64,000 nucleotides of DNA from NCBI RefSeq assembly GCF_017968845.1, contig NZ_CP072876.1, positions 2,108,001-2,172,000 of the forward strand, read 5' to 3'. Numbering within the stretch: position 1 is the first letter of the stretch; each line of letters begins with the position of its first letter. This document shows positions 1 to 9,014 of this stretch, one piece after another. Source of the DNA: Microbacterium sp. NIBRBAC000506063 (GTDB taxonomy: Bacteria > Actinomycetota > Actinomycetes > Actinomycetales > Microbacteriaceae). The notes under the pieces are model-generated. The model did no database searches, was not told where the DNA came from, and was given only the letters and a program-made list of their open reading frames with translations. The position numbers and the translations under genes are program-made.

Positions 1-1
1 A

Positions 2-111
2 CACATCCTGTCAAGCGACATCGACAACTACCAGTGGGAGACAGAGTCGGGGCACCCCGACCCCGCGAGATCAAGGCTGATGTCGAGGACGGGAGACAGA
101 GCAATGGCTGA
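2..111 (+). CDS. C-terminal end of an unidentified phage protein (partial)
   Basis: The reading frame enters from the left edge and is open through about position 60. Adding one C to the run near 60-64 shifts it into a frame that ends at a TGA at 109-111. The last residues then read ADVEDGRQSNG, encoded by the first copy of a short repeat (79-97). The alternative is that the frame simply runs on into the next small gene. Too little is visible to name a function. Confidence 0.35.
   Translation, partial: HPVKRHRQLPVGDRVGAPRPREIKADVEDGRQSNG
79..97 (+). repeat. Start-associated repeat, copy 1
   Basis: GATGTCGAGGACGGGAGAC. It carries the GGGAG Shine-Dalgarno sequence for the ATG at 104. Copies at 245-263 and 435-453 are nearly identical, and shorter versions lie at 1301-1314 and 4281-4295. 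Confidence 0.7.
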
Positions 112-274
112 CGGATTCACGCGAGGCATGACTCGCAAGGTGCGAGCGGCCTACGAGTTCTACATGGTGACACAGGAGGGCATGAGCGCCGGGGACGCTC
201 TTCGTGCTTTCGACCGGTGGCACGAAGAGATCACTGCCCCGGCTGATGTCGAGGTTGGGAGACGCGATGCCTGA
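104..274 (+). CDS. Small hypothetical phage protein (56 aa)
   Basis: The ATG at 104 is preceded by GGGAG in the first start-associated repeat; an in-frame ATG at 80 lies inside that repeat and is less likely. The protein is charged and probably helical, with no motif I recognise. Its C-terminus (ADVEVGRR) is encoded by the second copy of the repeat, which also gives the ribosome-binding site of the next gene, overlapping by 8 bases. This suggests translational coupling along a block of small genes. Confidence 0.6.
   Translation: MADGFTRGMTRKVRAAYEFYMVTQEGMSAGDALRAFDRWHEEITAPADVEVGRRDA
245..263 (+). repeat. Start-associated repeat, copy 2
   Basis: GATGTCGAGGTTGGGAGAC. It differs from copy 1 at two positions and places GGGAG just upstream of the ATG at 267. 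Confidence 0.7.
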
Positions 275-542
275 CCAGGAGTACGAGGTGTACCGCACGA
301 TGAAGGGCGTCCAGGTCTACCGAGTGACCGCGCGCTCTCGCAATGACGCCGTGCGGAAGGTGCTCGACGGCGGCGGCGAAGGGCTGACGTTCGAGATCAC
401 TGAGGGCGCTCGAACCGCGCAGGCCTTCCCCGTAGATGTCGAGGACGGGAGGCAGATCCACGAGGCGCGGCTCGTGAGCGTGTCGATCGACCAGACCGGT
501 CTGGGATCGATCGACCTGCGCGACGGGCGGCGACAGCCGTGA
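267..542 (+). CDS. Small hypothetical phage protein (91 aa)
   Basis: The start is the ATG at 267, just downstream of GGGAG in repeat copy 2. The N-terminal part (YEVYRTMKGVQVYRVTARSR) alternates hydrophobic and polar residues like a small beta-rich domain. The third repeat copy lies inside the gene and encodes DVEDGRQ. The stop TGA overlaps the GTG start of the methyltransferase as GTGA, so the two are probably translationally coupled. I do not recognise the family. Confidence 0.6.
   Translation: MPDQEYEVYRTMKGVQVYRVTARSRNDAVRKVLDGGGEGLTFEITEGARTAQAFPVDVEDGRQIHEARLVSVSIDQTGLGSIDLRDGRRQP
435..453 (+). repeat. Start-associated repeat, copy 3 (within a gene)
   Basis: GATGTCGAGGACGGGAGGC. It differs from copy 1 at one position but no start codon follows within 10 bases. 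It may mark a lost gene boundary or an internal duplication. Confidence 0.6.
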
Positions 543-1149
543 AGATCGCGATCGCCGACCCGCCCTACCCGCCACTGTTCCGCGAGCGGTTCGACCTCGT
601 AGACGGCCGCTCCAGAGTCACCGCCCGATCCCGCGCGACCCGCTGGTACGGCGACGGCACGCGCTCAAGAACCGATGCACCACGCGCCGACCTCCACCCA
701 GAAGCGAGCAAATGGGACGACATAGCCGAACACCGCGCCCTGCTCCTGCACCTGGTGGAGCACTTCGACGGCTGGGCCATCGCCACCACACCAGACGGTC
801 TCGGCGCCTACCACCCGCTGCCCGTCAACTCGCAGATCATGGCCTGGCACCGGCCCACCGCGATGCCCGGAGGCGGGCGCCTCATCGAGCGATGGGAGCC
901 CGTGATCGTCTACATCCCCGAGGAACGACGCACCCGCGCCGGCGCACGAGTCTCCAACGTCCTCACCGCCAATGCCCATCAGCACGCGGTGGCCGTGGAA
1001 GCTTCGTTGGATCGAAGCCACCCGAATGGACACGCTGGGTACTCGACGCCCTCGGCTACGATCCCTCCACCGACGAGCTCCACGACCTGTTCCCCGGCTC
1101 CGGCGCCGTCTCAGACGCCGCCGACGGAATGCTCATCGGCATCCAGTGA
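539..1149 (+). CDS. Phage DNA adenine methyltransferase-like protein
   Basis: The N-terminus reads IADPPYPP, the DPPY catalytic motif of amino-methyltransferases, at residues 5-8. A WAIATTPDGL stretch and a C-terminal KPPEWTRWVLDALGY then DLFPGSG match the SAM-binding end of phage-encoded site-specific DNA methyltransferases. The GTG start at 539 overlaps the previous stop. The frame breaks at about 985-1005 and is restored by one extra base, giving 203 aa; without it the conserved DLFPGSG end is lost. Modifying phage DNA against host restriction is the likely role, inferred from the family. No cognate restriction enzyme is visible nearby. Confidence 0.7.
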
Positions 1150-1235
1150 CACGCCGAGACAAACCGCGCTCGCCGCAGGCCGACGCATTTTCGTGTTACA
1201 GTTTCGACGCGCGGTAGAAGTGTTTCTATCGCCAG

Positions 1236-1262
1236 ACGCCCCGAGGCAGACGCCCGGGGCGT
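1236..1262 (+). terminator. Possible weak hairpin terminator
   Basis: ACGCCCCG (1236-1243) pairs with CGGGGCGT (1255-1262) across an 11-base loop. There is no T tract after it. It sits in the gap between the methyltransferase and the HNH gene. Confidence 0.35.
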
Positions 1263-1300
1263 TCGACGTTAACACCTGACCTACCCCAGCAGGTTACGCC

Positions 1301-1314
1301 TCGGGTTGGGAGGC
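1301..1314 (+). repeat. Start-associated repeat, short version before HNH gene
   Basis: TCGGGTTGGGAGGC matches copy 2 with one base missing and one changed. It places GGGAGG upstream of the GTG at 1320. Confidence 0.5.
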
Positions 1315-1319
1315 ACGTT

Positions 1320-1630
1320 GTGAGCCTCTCAGCGATCATCCACTCAGCGGAGTACCGGGCCCTTCGCGCGACGCTCAAAGCCGAGTGGCGGGCGAGGAAC
1401 GCTGCCTGTGGGATTTGCGGACAGGCAACGATCGAGTACGACGGCGCGAAGAACGAACCCGACAGCTTCGAACTCGACCACAAGATCAGTCGGAAACGCT
1501 GCATCGCCATGGGGTTCCCCGAGTTGATACTCGACCCGTCGAACTGTCAACCCTCGCACTGCCGGTGCAACCGCTCGAAGCAGGACGGCGATGCACGCCC
1601 ACCATCGGAGAGACCACGGAGGATTGGTGA
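1320..1630 (+). CDS. HNH endonuclease
   Basis: The protein has CGICG (first zinc knuckle), then ELDHKISR carrying the HNH histidine, then a CHCRCNRSK second knuckle, in the order typical of small phage HNH nucleases next to terminase. Such proteins can stimulate terminase cleavage at packaging sites in HK97-like phages. GTG start at 1320 with GGGAGGC upstream. A C is missing at 1598-1600; adding it gives 103 aa ending GETTEDW and a stop at 1630, a typical C-terminus of these enzymes. Without it the frame runs on in Arg/His-rich nonsense to 1736. Confidence 0.85.
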
Positions 1631-1632
1631 CC

Positions 1633-1791
1633 ATGCGCAAGATCACACTCAAGGACGGCCCTCTCAAGGGCAAGACCGTCCTCGTCCACGAGACACAGAC
1701 GAGCTTCACCACCCACGCCGCGCCCGGCCGATATGACATCGGCGACAAGGGAGCGAAGTGGACGCCCGCCGCGAAGAGCGCGGCGAACTGA
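1633..1791 (+). CDS. Small hypothetical phage protein (52 aa)
   Basis: ATG at 1633 with GGAGG at 1617-1621, which overlaps the end of the HNH gene. The product (MRKITLKDGPLKGKT...) is basic and ends KSAAN. Its TGA stop shares an A with the next gene's ATG (TGATG), so the genes are probably coupled. Family unknown. Confidence 0.6.
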   Translation: MRKITLKDGPLKGKTVLVHETQTSFTTHAAPGRYDIGDKGAKWTPAAKSAAN

Positions 1792-2070
1792 TGGCCACCG
1801 TTGGATCCATCGCGCTCCGCCTCCGCCTCCGCATCGAGGCCGGCATCGTCGACGGTGTGCTCACCGACGTGGGCCACGCCGACATCGACATGCCCCTCCC
1901 TGTTCGCCTCGCCCGCTCGGAGGAGCAGGAGTCGCCGGTGCGACCGTAGAGGTCGACACCACCGCGCTCCGCTCGACGCTGACCGCCGCGGTCGCTGCCT
2001 TCGAGAACGTCGTGGCCGCAGGCTCGTCCCACCCGAGGAGGGAGGGGCGTCCGGATCTCTGCAGTCCTGA
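1791..2070 (+). CDS. Hypothetical phage protein between HNH and terminase (93 aa)
   Basis: ATG at 1791 overlaps the previous stop. Two single-base gaps must be repaired, one C at 1912-1914 and one at 2032-2034. The frame then runs to a TGA at 2068-2070 and ends EEGGASGSLQS. The repaired protein begins MATVGSIALRLRLRIEAG and has an even mix of short strands and an alanine-rich helix. No family recognised. Unrepaired, it appears as three unrelated fragments. Confidence 0.5.
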
Positions 2071-2161
2071 CGCCCAGGCCACTCCGCCGGCAGTGATTTC
2101 CCCACCCAGGGTTAGCTCGACGTCGAGAGAGTCGTCCGCGTCCGCAGATCGGAGGCCCGTC

Positions 2162-2629
2162 ATGGCGATGTCTCCGGAGGAGCGAAGGGCCCGCGATGCC
2201 GCACGGAAGCGGCGCACGCGCGCCGCAGCGCGTGCGCAGCGCGACGCCGAGCTCGCGGACGCGCGCGCATCCGCCGAAGCAGAAGCGCCCACGACGATGC
2301 GTGACGCCGTCAAAGAGGCGATCGCCGCGGCGAAGTGGCTCACTGGCACCGACTCCGCATCGACCGCGCAGGCGACCGTTCTCGCCGGCCGCATCGACCT
2401 CCTCGAGCACGAGGGGGAGACGACGAAGGCTCTCTCGGCTCATCGCGCGCTCTCGCAGGTGCTCAACGACCTGGGCATCACCGCGACCAAACGCCTGCAA
2501 TACGAGCTGCGGTCGCTGAAGCATGCGCCGAAGCCGGAGGGTGACGATGAGCGGGAGTCGAGCGAAGGCGAAGCGCCGTCAGGCGACAACGTCACCAAGT
2601 TCCAGAGGCCGGCGAAGCGGCGCGCGTAA
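2162..2629 (+). CDS. Terminase small subunit
   Basis: The 155-aa protein begins with a strongly basic helix (SPEERRARDAARKRRTRAAA), followed by acidic and helical segments, and overlaps the terminase large subunit gene. Small subunits recognise the packaging site and load the large subunit. Assignment rests on position and charge pattern. ATG at 2162 has GGAGG at 2151-2155; the ATG at 2168 is an alternative. Its last 83 bases overlap the large-subunit gene, longer than usual, so the exact C-terminus is less certain. Confidence 0.65.
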   Translation: MAMSPEERRARDAARKRRTRAAARAQRDAELADARASAEAEAPTTMRDAVKEAIAAAKWLTGTDSASTAQATVLAGRIDLLEHEGETTKALSAHRALSQVLNDLGITATKRLQYELRSLKHAPKPEGDDERESSEGEAPSGDNVTKFQRPAKRRA

Positions 2630-4284
2630 GGTCTACGGCTGCCAGACGCCGAGGCTGTTCACCCCGCCGAAGCGTGAGCTCACCCCGGAGACGAGCCTTG
2701 GGTTCGACGTCATCGAGTTCTGGGACTGGATGCGCGATCGCCTCGAGGAGCTCGCCGAGAATCGCGCCGACAACGACGACACCGACTATCTCGACCTGCT
2801 GCCGCGCGCCCTGGAGTGGCAGAAGTGGCTGCTGATCCACGCGCTCGAGCTGCTCGACGTGCCGGGCTGTGTGTTCCGATTCCGCACGGTCCTGTTGCTG
2901 GTGGCACGGCAGAACGGCAAGAGCACGCTGCTCACCGTGCTGATCCTGTGGCGCCTCTTCCAAGACGGCGCCCGAATGGTCCTCGAGACCCACGCCTCCC
3001 TCGATCACGCCAAGGAAGCGTGGGAGGAAGCGGTGAAGGTCGCCGACGCCATCCCGGAACTGTCCGACGAGATCGCCGAGATCAAGACCGGCAAGTCCTC
3101 GGAGCTGCTCGAGCTCGACGGCGGAGAACGATTCAAGATCGCCACCGCCAATCGTCGCGGCGGCCGTGGCTTCCGCGGTGACCTCGTCATCTTCGACGAG
3201 CTCCGCGAGCACCAGGACTGGCGGGCATGGTCGGCGACATCGAAGACGACCCTGGCCCGGAAGCGTGCACAGGTATGGGGCGTGTCGAACGCCGGCGACA
3301 TGTCGTCGGTGGTGCTGCGGCACCTCCGTTCCGTCGCGATCGGCAACATCACTGGCAAGGCGCTCGACGACATCCCGCCCGAGATCGCCGACCAGGTCGA
3401 CCTGGACAGCATCGGGTTGTTCGAGTGGTCGGCCGGCACCGTCGACGGCACCGAGGACGGACAGCCGGTCAGCAAGTGGGACCGAGCGGGCTGGGCTCGC
3501 GCGAACCCCTCGTTGGGCTACACCGAGCTCGACGAGCGCGCGATCGCCGCCGCGGCCGCGTCCGACCCGGAATGGGAGTTCCGCACCGAAGTGCTGTGCC
3601 AGTTCGTAAACATGATCGGCGCCGGCCCCTTCCCGAACGGGGCGTGGGCGAACACCCTCGACACGAAGGCCGACCGCGCCCAGCGGGGAGTGACCCGCGA
3701 CCCGCACCGCCCCGCCTGCTACGGGTGGACATGTCGCACGACCGCACCATGGTCTACATCGCACTGGCGTTCTGGGACACCGAGGGCAGGATCCGTGGCG
3801 AGATCGTCGCGCAGCGCGCCGGCGCCGAATGGGCGATCCCTGGTTGCAGTCCCCGGCCAGGAAAGTCGCCCCCGACCATGTCGCCTTCCAACGCCGCGGC
3901 GCGCCCATCTCATCAATGTGGCAGGACTTCGAAGACGCGGGAATAGACGTGACCGCGTGGGGCGACGACCTGCTCGCCGGATGGCATGGGAAGGTCTACG
4001 ACCTGCTCCGCATCGCCGCGCCCGACGACTCGCCCGCGGGCGAAACGCCCGAACAGATGCGGGAACGCGTCCGAATCTCGCACGGTGCGCAGCCGGTCCT
4101 CGACGTGGCCGCATCGACCGCGCAGATCAAGGCGGTCGGCGATGGATGGGTGATCGACCGGAAGGCGTCCCCAGCGGATGCCGCCCCGCTGCTGGCGTTC
4201 ATCGCCGCTGTCGGCCTGCTGCTGACGAACCCGGCCTCGGCATCGAGGTCGGCGTACGAGAACAACGGCCTGATGGTCGTCTGA
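2547..4284 (+). CDS. Terminase large subunit
   Basis: The protein is the ATP-driven DNA packaging motor and nuclease. Visible are LLLVARQNGKST, the Walker A loop (about residues 117-128), LVIFDELRE, the Walker B with catalytic Glu (about 215-223), and VDMSHDRT, the first acidic motif of the RNase H-like nuclease (near residue 394). ATG at 2547 has GGAGG at 2537-2541. Two bases are missing, a G at 3723-3725 and a C at 3838-3840; with them the protein is 579 aa, normal for phage terminases. Unrepaired, the ATPase and nuclease halves fall in different frames. Confidence 0.93.
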
Positions 4285-4295
4285 GGTTGGGAGGC
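4281..4295 (+). repeat. Start-associated repeat, short version after terminase
   Basis: CTGAGGTTGGGAGGC includes the terminase stop TGA and gives GGGAGG for the GTG at 4300. It is a near copy of 249-263. Confidence 0.5.
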
Positions 4296-4299
4296 CCGT

Positions 4300-4509
4300 G
4301 TGGGCGCATTCCGGAAGGTGCTGCTGCTGCGACGGGTGATCGTGAACCTCGTCGACGGTACGTCGATCGAAGGGGTCCTCTATCGCGATCCCGGCAATCT
4401 GCTCGTCCTGAAGAACGCGATCTATCACGAGCCGGGCGCCGCGCCGCTCGAGCTCGACGGCGACACCGTCATCGACCGCGCCAAGGTCCTGTTCGTTCAG
4501 GCGCCGTAG
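4300..4509 (+). CDS. Small phage protein between terminase and portal (69 aa)
   Basis: GTG start at 4300 after GGGAGG. The sequence VIVNLVDGTSIEGVLYRDPG followed by LLVLKNA looks like a small barrel with an Sm-like pattern; this is a guess from strand spacing only. Proteins of this size often lie between terminase and portal genes in actinophages, and their role is not established as far as I know. The alternative GTG at 4298 is in another frame. Confidence 0.65.
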   Translation: MGAFRKVLLLRRVIVNLVDGTSIEGVLYRDPGNLLVLKNAIYHEPGAAPLELDGDTVIDRAKVLFVQAP

Positions 4510-4522
4510 AGAGGAGGCGACG

Positions 4523-6470
4523 ATGGTCTTCGCTGTCTCCGAGGGCAAGCTCCTCTCCGTCCAGAAGCCCGCGTATCAGGCGCCGACGTCGCTGCGGCTC
4601 AGCGACGACCTGTCCGAGGACTACGCGACGCTCTATCGCAAGCAGCCTTCCGTGCGCACGGTGGTCGACTTCCTCGCCAGGAACATCGCGCAGCTGTCCC
4701 TGCACACCTTCCAGCGCGTCGACGACAGCGACCGGAAGCGGATCCACGATCATCCCTTCGCGGTGCTGATGCGCGAGCCGAACCCGTACACGACCGGCTA
4801 CCGCCTCATGCGGGACCTGATCTCCGACCGCGGTATCTACGATCGCGCCCTGTGGGTCAAGGTGCGCCACGCCGGTCGCGACATGCTCGTGCGGATCCCG
4901 CCGCGACTGTGGGAGATCCGCGACGACGACAACTGGCTCTCCCCGTCGGCGTTCGTCATCAAAGGCAACCGCGGCAAGACCACCATCCCGCCGAGCAGTG
5001 CGTCTACTTCCGCGGCTACAACCCCGAAGATGAGCGCTACGGGCTCTCGCCGATCGAGTCGCTGCGCCGCATCCTCTCCGAGGAGTACGCGGCAGGGCAG
5101 ATGCGGGAGCAGTCGCTGCGCAACGGCGCCCGCATCGGCGGATACATCCAGCGACCCAAGGACGCCCCGGACTGGTCAGATCCAGCCCGCGATCGATTCG
5201 CGACGGGGTGGCGGGCACAGTACTCCGGGCAGACCGCCACTGAGGGCGGCGGCACACCGGTGCTCGAGGACGGCATGACCTTCGTCGCCGCCGGCCACTC
5301 GGCCGCCGACATGCAGTACATCGAGGCGCGCAAGCTCTCCCGCGAGGAAGCCGCCGCGGCGTACTTCATCCCGCCGCCGATGGTCGGGATCCTCGATCAC
5401 GCCACCTTCGGCAACATCGAAGAGCAGCACAAGATGCTCTATCAGGACACCCTCGGCCCGACGCTGCAGGAAGTGCAGCAGGAGATCGTGTTGCAGATCC
5501 TGCGGGCGAACTTCCCCAACGACGCCGACGAGCTCTACGTCGAGTTCAACATGCTCGAGAAGCTCCGCGGCTCGTTCGAGGAGCAGGTACAGCAGCTGCA
5601 GACCGCGGTCGGTGCACCGTTCCTGAGCCGCGCCGAAGCTCGAGCTCGGATGAACCTCCCGCACATCGAGGGCACCGACGAGCTGGTCGTCCCTCTGAAT
5701 GTGCTGATCGGGGGTATGGCGTCACCGACCCACCAGGTCCCCGCCGGTTCCGGCGGCGGCGAACTTCCGCTCGACGAGGAAGCCAAGGCGCTGACCGCGC
5801 GGCTTCAGGTGAAGTCGCGGGCGACAGCACCGCAGATCGCCAAAGCGGCGCAGGTCCTGTCGGAGTTCTTCGCCCGGCAGGAGCGCAGCGTGCGCTCCGC
5901 GCTGGGCGCGAAGGATGCCGAGTGGTGGGACGGTGAGCGGTGGGACCGCGAGCTCGCCGGGGCGCTGCTCGCTCTGTCTTCATCGATCACCGTCGACGTC
6001 GCCCGCAAGCAGCTCGAACGCCTCGGCATCGACCCGGACCAGTACGACGTCGACCGGACGATGGCGTGGATGCGGAAGGTGTCCGAATCTACGGCGACGA
6101 GCATCAACGCCGCCACGCAGACAGCGATCGTCACAGCTCTCGCCTCCGAGGACGGCGTCGACGCGGTCGGACACGTCTTCGAGGTCGCCAAGACCGCCCG
6201 CGCCCAGCAGGGCGGACAGACGCTCGCGACAACGCTCGCGGGATTCGCCTCCGTCGAGGCTGTGCAGCAGGTGCGCGGGAGTCGCGGCGCCACCAAGACG
6301 TGGATCGTGACCTCCGGCAACCCACGCCCTCGCACGCACAGATGGCCGGGGAAACGGTTCCCATCGATTCCGTGTTCAGCAACGGCGCGAAGTGGCCCGG
6401 TGATACCGGGGCGCTCGACGTCGACGAGGTCGCCGGCTGTTCCTGCGACGTCGAGATCAACTTCGAGTAG
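4523..6470 (+). CDS. Portal protein fused to a MuF-like head morphogenesis domain
   Basis: The first roughly 400 residues match HK97-type portals (YRKQPSVRTVVDFLARNIAQ near the start, then ILDHATFGNIEEQ). After a Pro/Gly linker, residues about 440-649 resemble a MuF-type minor capsid domain ending VPIDSVFSNGAKWPGD and DVDEVAGCSCDVEI. No stop or start separates the parts. Missing C at 4987-4989 and at 6327-6329; with both restored the product is 649 aa. ATG at 4523 follows GAGGAGG. The portal forms the DNA entry ring at one capsid vertex; MuF proteins aid early head assembly. Confidence 0.88.
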
Positions 6471-6478
6471 GAGGAGCC

Positions 6479-7294
6479 ATGCTCACCAAATCGATGCCCG
6501 TGTTCATGAAGGCAGTCGGCGAGTCGGACGGTCTGGAGGATGGCACCTTCGAGGCCATCGTCTCCGTCTTCGGCAACGTCGACAGCTACGGCGACAGGGT
6601 GATGAAGGGCGCGTTCGAGAAGACGCTCGAGGAGTGGACGGCATCAGGCAATCCGATCCCGGTCTACTACTCGCACCGGATGGACGACCCCGACTACAAC
6701 ATCGGGCTCGTCCTGGACGCGAAAGAGCTCGCCCCTGGTGACAAGCAGCTGCCGGAGCCCCTGATGGAGCTCGGCGGCCTGTGGGTCAGGGGCCAGATCG
6801 ACCAGCACGAAGAGGCACGCAAGGCGCGGCAGGCGTACCGGCTGATGAAGGGGCGCCGGCTGACACAGTTCAGCTTCGCCTACGACATCGTCGACTACGC
6901 CGTCGTGAAGGCCTCCGCCGACGACGAGTACGTCTGGGAGCTGCGCGAGCTGAAGCTCTATGAGGTCGGGCCGACGCCGATCGGCGCGAACCAGGAAACC
7001 GAACTTCTCAGCGTGAAGTCGGCGGCGCACCACGCCGACCGGCTCGCCGCTGGGCTCAAAGCCGGCCGAGTGATCTCGGCCAAGAACGAGAGCGAACTGC
7101 GCACCGCGTACGAGTCCATCGGGCGCGTGCTGGATGCTCTCGAACCCGACGAGGACAGCAAGGCCAGCGAACGCGCACCGGCCAAGACCGCCGACGACCC
7201 CGACGGGGCCAAGGCGGCCGAGGAGCCCACACGCATGTCGTCCGCCCGCGCCCGTCAGCTCATCGCTCTCGAATCCGCGAGCGAATCCATCTAG
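6479..7294 (+). CDS. HK97-family prohead protease
   Basis: A 271-aa protein with the S78 protease layout: GTFEAIVSVFGNVDSYGD near the N-terminus, VYYSHRMDDP with the catalytic His (about residue 62), and TQFSFAYD with the catalytic Ser (about 128). It cleaves the capsid delta domain and itself during prohead maturation. ATG at 6479 follows GGAGGAG. The last 70 residues are charged and Ala-rich, as in scaffold-like tails. The gene is intact and sits directly before the capsid gene. Confidence 0.9.
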   Translation: MLTKSMPVFMKAVGESDGLEDGTFEAIVSVFGNVDSYGDRVMKGAFEKTLEEWTASGNPIPVYYSHRMDDPDYNIGLVLDAKELAPGDKQLPEPLMELGGLWVRGQIDQHEEARKARQAYRLMKGRRLTQFSFAYDIVDYAVVKASADDEYVWELRELKLYEVGPTPIGANQETELLSVKSAAHHADRLAAGLKAGRVISAKNESELRTAYESIGRVLDALEPDEDSKASERAPAKTADDPDGAKAAEEPTRMSSARARQLIALESASESI

Positions 7295-7320
7295 TCCCCA
7301 CGGGGAGGAAGGGGAGCGTC

Positions 7321-8643
7321 ATGACGACGACTCTCGAAGAGCAGATGCGTGCCGAGCTCAAGGCCGCGCGCGACATCTCACTGAAGTACGGCGATGGCGA
7401 CATCGAGGGCGACGACCTCGCGGCCGTCACCAAGCACCTGAAGGCCTATCAGGACCTGAAGGTGCAGTTCGAGAAGGGCAAGGAGTCCGACGACGTCAAG
7501 GCGCGCCTCGACGCGATCGGCTTCGATCTTGGCCTCGAGCGCACGCCCGAGCAGGAGGCGCAGGCAAAGGCGTTCCGTCAGCCGTCCAAGCTCAAGAGCA
7601 TCGGCCAGATGTTCGTCGAGTCCGCCGAGTACAAGGGGCTGATGTCCCAGTTCGGCGGCGGGCACATCAACGAGAAGGCGCGGGTGCAGTCCTCGCCCTT
7701 CGGCATCAAGGGCCTCGTCACCGGCGGCTCGGACACCTCCGGCGGCGCGTTCGTGGAGAACGACCAGACCGGCATCTACGAGCCCCTCGGACGCCGGCCA
7801 CTGACCATCCGCGACCTCGTCTCGGTGCGTCAGACCGAGTCCGACACGGTCGAGTACGTGCGCCAGACGGTGCAGCTGGCCAGCGCCGCACCGGTGCCCG
7901 AGGCCACCAGCGCCGCCGCACCGACCGTGGCGACGGTGGAGGACGGCGAAGACCTCGTCTCGACCGTCGTCCCGAACCCGGGAGGCGGATACAAGCCCGA
8001 GGGGTCGCTCGCGTTCGAGAAGGTCACCGCGACCGTCAAGACGATCGCCGAGTGGATCCCCGCAACCAAGCGCGGACTCGCCGACGCGAAGCAGCTGCGC
8101 GGCCTGATCGACGACGAGCTGCGCGCCGACCTGGCGGAGGAGGAAGAGGACCAGATCCTCAACGGCAACGGATCCGGTGAGAACTTCACCGGCATCCTGA
8201 ACACCTCCGGCACCCAGGCGCAGGCCTACTCGGCGACGGTCGCAGACCTCAACCCGCTGATCGAGACCACTCTCAAGGCGAAGACCAAGGTCCGCACCGG
8301 CGGCCGCTCGATCCCCACCGGGTACGTCCTGAACCCGGCGGACTGGGAGATCATCCAGCTGGCCCGCCTCGCCAAGAACCCGAACAACGAGGCGACCGCG
8401 GGCGCCGTGCAGACCCTGCACGGACTCCCGGTCGTCGAGTCGGAGGCGATCCCCGCCGGCACCGGCCTCACCGGTGACTTCCGCAAGGCGGTCATCTGGG
8501 ACCGGGAGCAGGCGTCCATCACCGCCACCGACTCGCACGCGGACTTCTTCATCCGCAACCTCGTCGCCATCCTCGGCGAGGAGCGACTCGCGTTCGGTGT
8601 CACCCGCCCGACGGCGTTCGTCGAGATCGACCTGACCGCGTAA
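7321..8643 (+). CDS. Major capsid protein, HK97 fold
   Basis: A 440-aa product directly after the protease. The first 100 or so residues are charged and helical (LEEQMRAELKAARDISL), the expected scaffolding delta domain. The rest has the HK97 pattern, including GGSDTSGGAFVENDQTGIYE, the E-loop region, and LNGNGSGENFTGILN. ATG at 7321 follows GGAGGAAGGGGAG, a very strong ribosome-binding site suited to the most abundant phage protein. Intact, one of the few long structural genes without a frame break. Confidence 0.93.
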   Translation: MTTTLEEQMRAELKAARDISLKYGDGDIEGDDLAAVTKHLKAYQDLKVQFEKGKESDDVKARLDAIGFDLGLERTPEQEAQAKAFRQPSKLKSIGQMFVESAEYKGLMSQFGGGHINEKARVQSSPFGIKGLVTGGSDTSGGAFVENDQTGIYEPLGRRPLTIRDLVSVRQTESDTVEYVRQTVQLASAAPVPEATSAAAPTVATVEDGEDLVSTVVPNPGGGYKPEGSLAFEKVTATVKTIAEWIPATKRGLADAKQLRGLIDDELRADLAEEEEDQILNGNGSGENFTGILNTSGTQAQAYSATVADLNPLIETTLKAKTKVRTGGRSIPTGYVLNPADWEIIQLARLAKNPNNEATAGAVQTLHGLPVVESEAIPAGTGLTGDFRKAVIWDREQASITATDSHADFFIRNLVAILGEERLAFGVTRPTAFVEIDLTA

Positions 8644-8658
8644 TCGATCGGGGTCACC

Positions 8659-9000
8659 GTGGCCAAGTGCAAGATCTGCGGTCAGCCGCACCAGGCCTGC
8701 GGACCGCGCACCACGGTGATCCCCGTCGACGAACGCATCACCAGTAAGGAGCACAGTCCCATGAGCCTGAAGCGATACACCATCCCCTCCGGACGCCGCG
8801 GCGAGCACACCATCACGGTCAAGCTCACCGAGGCCGAAGCGAAGAGGCTCGGCGCGACGCCGGCTGCCGCCAAGGCCGCCAAGCCCGCGGCGAACACGAA
8901 GCGCACCCCGCGCAACAAGGCCGCCAAGCCCGCGGCGAAGACGGCACCGAAGGCAGATGCCTCGGTCGAGGCCGCGTCCGACCCGGACGCCAGCGAGTAA
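8659..9000 (+). CDS. Small post-capsid protein with zinc-knuckle N-terminus
   Basis: GTG at 8659 begins AKCKICGQPHQACG, a CxxC...C metal-binding motif. A second start, ATG at 8761 (MSLKRYTIPSGRRGEHT), has its own AAGGAG at 8745-8750. The C-terminal half is a Lys/Ala-rich tail (NKAAKPAAKTAPKA). Either this is one 113-aa protein or two small genes joined by a missing base; a TAA at 8745-8747 in the next frame supports the second option. Similar zinc-knuckle proteins follow the capsid gene in many actinophages; the role is unknown. Confidence 0.6.
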   Translation: MAKCKICGQPHQACGPRTTVIPVDERITSKEHSPMSLKRYTIPSGRRGEHTITVKLTEAEAKRLGATPAAAKAAKPAANTKRTPRNKAAKPAAKTAPKADASVEAASDPDASE

Positions 9001-9014
9001 GAGGGGTGGTGGGG

